DNA from: Deroplatys truncata | Taxonomy: Eukaryota; Arthropoda; Insecta; Mantodea; Mantidae | Direction of reading: 5' to 3' | DNA length: 64,000 bases | Assembly: GCA_030765065.1 (NCBI GenBank) | Contig: CM060988.1 | Coordinates: 195,484,565 to 195,548,564 of the forward strand | Part shown: positions 59,450 through 64,000 of the stretch, piece by piece | Position numbering within the stretch: the stretch's first letter is position 1 | Layout: the number at the start of each line of letters is the position of its first letter | Program-made: the position numbers and the translations under genes | Notes under the pieces: generated by a model | The model's input: the letters and a program-made list of their open reading frames with translations, nothing else | Told to the model about the DNA's origin: nothing | Databases searched by the model: none

Positions 59450-59572
59450 AACTGGGCGAGTTGTGCAGCTTGGACCAGGAGTGTACTACCCAGAACTCCT
59501 ACTGTCGTGACGTATGTAGATGTTCTGTGAACTACGTGGAGAGCCAGAAGAACAAAACTGCGTGTCTCAGAG
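59450..59572 (+). CDS. Gene B, EB-module exon 5
   Basis: The acceptor aattatgttggcag ends at 59449 and the donor gtaagt starts at 59573. The exon is 123 nt, phase 1-1. It reads ELGELCSLDQEC, TTQNSYC, RDVCRC and SVNYVESQKNKTAC. The pattern is C-X5-C-X6-C-X3-C-X-C-X13-C. NKTA is a candidate N-glycosylation site. It is compact like the module at 48931. The polypyrimidine tract before the acceptor is poor, and a minisatellite array begins immediately upstream, so array expansion or loss could affect splicing. The longer ORF opening at 59410 is intronic. Confidence 0.9.
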
Positions 59573-59717
59573 GTAAGTTTCCAATCGCCTAATCCTGGGT
59601 CTAGTATCATAACATTACAAAGTTCGAAAGTTAGGGAGTACTAAAGGACATTGCCAATCCCATATCTTTTCTCGTCATCTAAATCTTATTTTTATTTCTG
59701 TAATAAGTACACTGTCG

Positions 59718-60061
59718 GGCGGCGCCGTGGCCGAGTGGTTAGACCGCTCGCCTCTCACCGAGGCGGCCCGGGTTCAATCCCAGGGACCTGCATGTGGGAT
59801 TTGTGGTGGACGAAGCGGCGTCTGGGCGGGTTTTCTCCGCCATTCATTCCACCAACTGCTCCATCATCACCTTTCCTTTCACCCATTTCACCGACATTTC
59901 GTTTCATCTACTTCCTTCATACCAGGCATCGGACTGATCACCCGTCCTGGATGCTCCATGAGTGTCTGCTCCTCGACGGGCCTCTGACCCCAGGCACCCG
60001 CCTGTAAGTCCTGGGAGGTGTAAGTCCTACATAAGAGGAGGGTAAACAGATAATGAATGAA
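59718..60061 (+). mobile_element. SINE-C with perfect 17-bp target duplication
   Basis: taataagtacactgtcg occurs exactly at 59701-59717 and 60062-60078. The head has gtggccgagtggttagac (box A) and cccgggttcaatcccagg (box B) of a tRNA-derived promoter. It ends in a gaatgaat-type tail. It is the youngest-looking retroposon here. Confidence 0.92.
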
Positions 60062-60078
60062 TAATAAGTACACTGTCG

Positions 60079-60599
60079 TGCATAAAAATTAGGCCATTCC
60101 CCTAGATCCCTATAGCGTTTTTCCTTCTGTAAGGTTTCCACCTCTGATTCCACTTCTCTATGTGAATGGTCTGAAAAACAATACAGGACATACAAACTAA
60201 CCAATGACGATGTAAAGTGAAGGGGTAGTTCGGAAAGAAAGAGTTTCGCTGCGATTGGTGCACAAGGGAAGACTAAATAAATTACAATTAATTCGGCCTT
60301 CTAGTGGAAGGGGTGATGAATTATTTGCATATCTGGTTAAACTGAGCAATAGCTACGACATCGAACATATTTTAAAGCTTTCATCAGCGACATGGGGACT
60401 AAGGTTAATTTGTTGCCACTACTAAACTGCAATAAGAAAACGGTAGTGTAGCATGAAAATATAAGGTTTAAGTTGTAATGGTACGCTTCAGCAATTGGGC
60501 CATACTTTGGGGGAGGTAAAGTACCCTGAGAACCTAGTGACTACAATTATGCTCAAAAAAAACAGAGCTGGTCATGCTGGTAGATTTTGTTACTACACA
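60079..60599. other. Intron, nothing recognised
   Basis: No exon or repeat seen. Confidence 0.35.
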
Positions 60600-60722
60600 A
60601 ACAGCTGCATTCCATTATGGGTCACAATTTATGTACGCCAGTATATTTAAAGTAGAAGTATTGCATTCCACCCAAAAATTCGATGCCGAGGTTTCACTGG
60701 AATTACATGTTTTGAGCCCCAT
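60600..60722 (+). repeat. Mariner 5' piece joined to HINE start fragment
   Basis: aacagctgcattccattatg at 60602 matches 4833. From 60641, aagtagaagtattgcattcc...cacccaaaaattcgatgccg to gttttgagccccatgaac matches the HINE start. Both are truncated. Confidence 0.6.
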
Positions 60723-61146
60723 GAACTATTAATATTAATAATTAAATGCTGTTTTAATTAGTCTAATTAACATAACTATAATCAATGTACTATAAACAAT
60801 GGTATAATTGATATAATAATATATAATATAATTAATATTATAATCAGTTTGTGACTAAATGGTCGGCGTGCAAAGTTTGAACAACTGCGAATATAAATAC
60901 ACGGCGCCAAAATGTCAAAGGGGGGGGGGAATATCAAAATTACACTTTAGTAACCTCTCGTATGTACTCTTTATAACTTGGACTTCGCGTCAAGTGATTA
61001 GCCAGCAGGGAACAGAACTAATTAGAGACAGCGCAGTGCAGGGCAAGCAATACCCCGTAATACGGTCACGCATCGATAAACAGCCTCTGTATTATCTGTT
61101 ATTATAGTCATACGTCACGTAACCTGGAGAATGTTTTATGTTATAG
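60723..61146. other. Intron upstream of gene B exon 6
   Basis: AT-rich DNA with an att/ata repeat patch near 60730-60850. No repeat family recognised. Confidence 0.4.
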
Positions 61147-61293
61147 CTGCTGACGAGGTTGGAGATCCATGTGAAGAAGATGCCCAGTGCACCATGTATC
61201 TGGAACAGGTGACCTGCAGTAGCTCGGGGAAATGCTCGTGTCTAACAGACCATCACTTTGTAGCGCACAGCAGCAAATGCTGGAGGAACATAT
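61147..61293 (+). CDS. Gene B, EB-module exon 6
   Basis: The acceptor gaatgttttatgttatag ends at 61146 and the donor gtaagt starts at 61294. The exon is 147 nt, phase 1-1. It reads ADEVGDPCEEDAQC, TMYLEQVTC, SSSGKCSC and LTDHHFVAHSSKC. The pattern is C-X5-C-X8-C-X5-C-X-C-X12-C. The CEE-x-x-QCT and HHFV segments are shared with gene A exon 22945, suggesting the two came from one ancestral module. The good donor implies at least one further exon downstream that I could not find before 64000. Confidence 0.9.
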
Positions 61294-61464
61294 GTAAGTA
61301 TTCTTGTCCCATATCCCAGTGTTGTCCTGGACACACTTGTTTCACATCAGCTTTGTAAAGTATACTTCTGAAAACCTTTGGCAAAGCTATAAAACACTTG
61401 ATTTGTAATCAAGCATATGATCTTTCTTTACTTTCTTGGGGAGAAGTTTCCAGAAAGAAGGGCA

Positions 61465-61605
61465 GGGAGTCTAAATATTGGTTGCCTAAAAAGATAAAAT
61501 CAGACTGAAAAATGAAATGCCATAGCTGGGATTTGAACCACCGTGCCGCTACTCTAACAGACTGAGCAGCCATGGTAACATGCCCGCACGACATTAAATA
61601 TTTAG
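61465..61605 (-). mobile_element. SINE-D, reverse orientation
   Basis: Minus-strand head catggctgctcagtctgtta and ggtggttcaaatcccagcta are box A/B-like. The aatcagactgaaaaatg body is shared with 62660-62805. Confidence 0.65.
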
Positions 61606-61607
61606 TC

Positions 61608-62115
61608 TTAGATGCAGCCGCTCACTCTGATCCATGGGTATTTCGTGGTTTCCCCGGGACGGCAGGCGATTACGGGAATGGTTCCTCTTCTACCACGACT
61701 CTCCTTCCTCTAATTTCTATACCCATTATTTTCCTTGTCACCTGTTTCAGGGTTGAAGAACCAGGCGACGGTGGATATGCGCTTTGTAGAGATTTCTTCC
61801 TGGCGTCGGTCGGGACCCGCCTCCGAAGTGTGCCCCATCAGGGGGCCGCCGGGGTTAGGAGCTCGTGGGTGGTGTCGGGCGGGGGATGCATTCAATCTGG
61901 AAACTTAGGGATCGCACCCCTGCTTGCGCCCGTTGTGATCAGGATCCAGTCGCCTTCCCGATCTCTCCCCTCATTACTCCCTCCCTCTCTCTCTCCCAGG
62001 GACTACGCTAGAAGCACAAAGGGCTACATCCTGACGCCGGCGGGACCCCACAGGTCTACCTCTTCCATGAAGAGGCCTCTCTGGGGTTCCGTTATTCACC
62101 AAACGTCAGGCAGAT
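61608..62115 (+). mobile_element. SINE-A, 5'-truncated
   Basis: Body blocks ggtttccccgggacggcagg, ttccttgtcacctgtttcag (ending 61750), gaagaaccaggcgacggtgg and tctggaaacttagggatcgc match the family. The tRNA-like head is missing. Confidence 0.7.
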
Positions 62116-62129
62116 AGTTTCATAAAGCA

Positions 62130-62368
62130 AACCACATCGTCGTCCACTCGCCTGATCCTTCTACCCTGAAATATGATAAGGAAAGAAATTACAGGAAATT
62201 TGGGATACGGCATTGTATAATCCGCCTCAGCTTTCACCTACCAACCAGGGTAAATGGTGAGGGGAAAAAAAACTCCAGATTATAGTGGCCGGCCCAACCG
62301 GAATCGAACTTGGGACCTGCCGAACGTGAGCTCTACACGTTACCACGAAGTAATCTCACTCAGTTAGA
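62130..62368 (-). mobile_element. SINE-A-like copy, reverse orientation
   Basis: On the minus strand a tRNA-like head (ggtaacgtgtagagctcacg ... ccaagttcgattccgg) is followed by a body with a catatttcagggtagaag acceptor-like motif, as in SINE-A but divergent. Confidence 0.55.
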
Positions 62369-62659
62369 TTCGAAATTACCTAAGCGATTTGAATAATCCT
62401 CTTTGTATGAGCAATGGCAGTTTGGACTTGTGGCCGGGATGGGATATATATGTAAGTGAAGTTACTTCATTCCCATGTCTCGTAAGCCAACGGCAAACGT
62501 CCGTAGTTTACGCCCTTGAGTAAGTCGTGGTTGCCATCCACGACCTAAACTAAGGGGCTCGGCATATGTTTCCGCAGAATTGACAGTACAATATGTATGT
62601 TACGCCTTAACAATCAAACTAGTGTAGCTGGTCATGGTTTTATAAAACAAAACTAAAAC
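62369..62659. other. Nothing recognised
   Basis: A short acceptor-like site at about 62576 (tttccgcag) has no EB-type sequence after it. Confidence 0.35.
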
Positions 62660-62805
62660 AGGGAGTCTATTGATATCCTAAAAATATACAATCAGACTGA
62701 AAAATGCAATGCCATAGGCGGGATTTGAACCAAGGATCTTCGGCTTACCGTACCGCTGCTCTAACAGACTGAGCAACCGTGGCAACAGTCGGCATGACAT
62801 TAAAT
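62660..62805 (-). mobile_element. SINE-D, reverse orientation, intact head
   Basis: On the minus strand tgttgccacggttgctcagt, a full anticodon-arm-like middle and ggttcaaatcccgcctatgg precede the shared body. The copy at 61465 lacks part of the middle. Confidence 0.7.
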
Positions 62806-63323
62806 TTCCTACTGACTCACATTTTTCTCGGTATAAAAGGTGTTCTTAGGTCCCGGCACTGCACTTTTGAATATATTTTTTGTCGTGTTTAACTTCCGCT
62901 CTTGCTGCAAACGGCACCGCAGGCGGTAAACACTAATGATGCATGAAATAAAATGATAATTAAAAAAACTGTCAGAAAGGGCGTCCTGGCTGGATTTGAA
63001 ACGCGGACTTTTCACTCACGAGTCCGTGCTTTAACGACCATGTCGGATTTTTCAGTCTGTTTCTAGCTTTCCAATCTTAACCTATCCACGGCGTGTGACG
63101 ATACCCGTCTGCAAAATTTATAAAATCCACAACTTCAGTTAGCTTTATTTAAAATGTTAATATAGCAGTTGGGGTTTAATGTAGAATATGTACTCCAAAT
63201 TTCAAAATCAGTTCTGGGGATTGTTTTTTTAATTATCTATTTTACAGATTTTTAAAGATTTATCCATAAGATGCAATTATTTTTTGAAAAAAAATAATAT
63301 TTTGTAATTAAACTCTTCAATAG
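62806..63323. other. tRNA-like fragment near 63000; rest unassigned
   Basis: At about 62993-63050 an antisense box B-like motif (gctggatttgaaacgcggac) suggests another SINE head relic. The remainder is AT-rich with no exon seen. Confidence 0.35.
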
Positions 63324-64000
63324 TACAGGGTTTGTCCAATAAGTCTTAGGATTGAAGTTATAAGAATAATGTTTTTGAAGATATTATGTGCAGTAAGTTA
63401 ATATTCTTCAAAATACGACCCTCCTGCATCGATACACCGCTGCAAGGGCTTTTTCTAGTCTTCTTCATACGCCCTCTGAAAGTCGGCAACAGCAAGGCTA
63501 TTCAGCCACTTGGACCACGTCTTGAAATGATGTCCTTTAAGATTCATTTTGATCCCAGGGAACAACAATAAACCTGGGGAGGCATATCTGGGTTATGGGG
63601 TAATTGGAGCGGCGTTACCACTTTCAGTTTGGCCAGTACCTCCCTTAGAGTTAGCGAAGAGTGATCGGGCTCATTGTCGCGATGAAGGTTCCAGAAAGAA
63701 ACGGACCCTAAGCCATGGTTTCATCGGTTCTCGTCGATGTCGGACGTTCACCGCGTTGTTCCTCTTGGCCTTACCGCCATATTTTTTGCACGTTTTATGC
63801 CACACAAAAAACACGCGTTCTGGACATGACTTCGCCCCTTGTAACCCTCACAAATCATATCAAAAGTACCCGAAGCAGATGTGTTCAGTTTAACACAAAA
63901 TTTGAAGGCACAGCGCTGCCCGATGGTTGCTGCATCTTGATTCTCGACGCCCACACTACATACACTGTTGCTTCAGGTGCGATCTACACACTCCAGAGGC
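63324..64000 (-). pseudogene. Mariner element, 3' part, running off the window
   Basis: The inverted-repeat-like end tacagggtttgtccaataag starts at 63324. The minus strand gives HRDNEPDHSSLTLREVLAKL (second catalytic region, DNEPDH), then PHNPDMPP (third motif, with frameshift before the D-F). The C-terminal KMNLKGHHFKTWSKWLNSLA and RCIDAGGSYFEEY follow. It is a mariner-type transposase with frame changes. The N-terminal half and the other end lie beyond the window or are lost. Confidence 0.7.

Larger units (their letters stand above)
36655..61293 (+). other. Gene B: secreted EB-module protein, 3' end open
   Basis: This span groups a signal-peptide exon (36655-36736) and five EB-module exons (48931-49053, 52775-52921, 55727-55864, 59450-59572, 61147-61293). 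All junctions are phase 1, so the coding sequence stays open for about 253 codons before the window's last recognised donor at 61294. Introns are about 12.2, 3.7, 2.8, 3.6 and 1.6 kb. The expected product is a secreted protein of tandem disulfide-rich modules, a paralogue of gene A next door. No transmembrane or other domain was seen. No terminal exon was recognised before 64000. Confidence 0.7.

Noticed and set aside
61572-62117. + strand ORF of 181 codons
   Set aside because: It lies in a SINE-A copy; similar GC-rich open frames occur in other copies (14563, 20901) and share no conserved protein.
62560-62640. Possible further exon of gene B after tttccgcag at 62576
   Set aside because: The following frame has no EB cysteine pattern, reaches a stop without a polyadenylation signal close by, and the acceptor tract is poor.
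30078-62805. Sequences with tRNA-like box A and B (30078, 43545, 61520, 62700, 62995, 59718)
   Set aside because: All are attached to SINE bodies or lack a complete cloverleaf, so none is called as a functional tRNA gene.
63549-63893. + strand ORF of 114 codons near the right edge
   Set aside because: It is antisense to the mariner transposase C-terminal half on the minus strand.

Overview
The window looks like a repeat-saturated nuclear region from a large insect genome. Coding information comes as short exons with GT..AG borders. The intervening DNA is filled with mariner/Tc1, hAT, LINE, LTR, tRNA-derived SINE and Helitron-like debris. There are no operons, ribosome binding sites or prokaryotic gene density. 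The repeat composition suggests a polyneopteran, perhaps a cockroach or relative; this is inference and was not tested by any search.

Host genes. I can support eight exons that each encode one EB-type cysteine module (pattern C-X5-C-X5..12-C-X3..6-C-X-C-X10..13-C), all on the + strand. Each is a symmetric phase 1-1 exon whose length is a multiple of three. They fall into two tandem genes. Gene A has modules at 20460-20594, 22945-23082 and 31309-31452, a probable terminal exon at 33223-33305 and a polyadenylation signal at 33324; its 5' end was not found. Gene B begins with a probable signal-peptide exon at 36655-36736. Its modules follow at 48931-49053, 52775-52921, 55727-55864, 59450-59572 and 61147-61293, and its 3' end is probably beyond the window. 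Both are predicted to be secreted cysteine-rich proteins of unknown function.

Layout. 1-20 kb: fold-back and inverted repeats, mariner fragments, SINEs, a Helentron-like (HINE-like) family, and a mariner (8313-10543) interrupted by a HINE copy. 20-33 kb: gene A, with introns carrying a degraded mariner (21288-22600), a hAT MITE, a CR1-like LINE 3' end, a Ty3/gypsy pol remnant and LTR-like AT-rich DNA. 33-36.6 kb: intergenic, with a heat-shock-element LTR, a transposon with two outward 3' ends, a HINE copy and a 390-bp polypyrimidine tract. 36.6-64 kb: gene B, with introns holding jockey-like and R2-like LINE 3' ends, three copies of an unclassified TIR element, a nearly intact mariner (45239-46530), a hAT element with 8-bp target duplications, minisatellites and SINEs.

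Most promising leads: (1) the EB-module gene pair; (2) the HINE-like family with subterminal inverted repeats, terminal hairpin and internal microsatellite; (3) a SINE family carrying a conserved splice-acceptor-like motif, sense-oriented in the EB introns; (4) a repeated LTR with a heat-shock element next to a TATA box; (5) a minisatellite and a TIR element ending within about 45 bp of EB splice acceptors.
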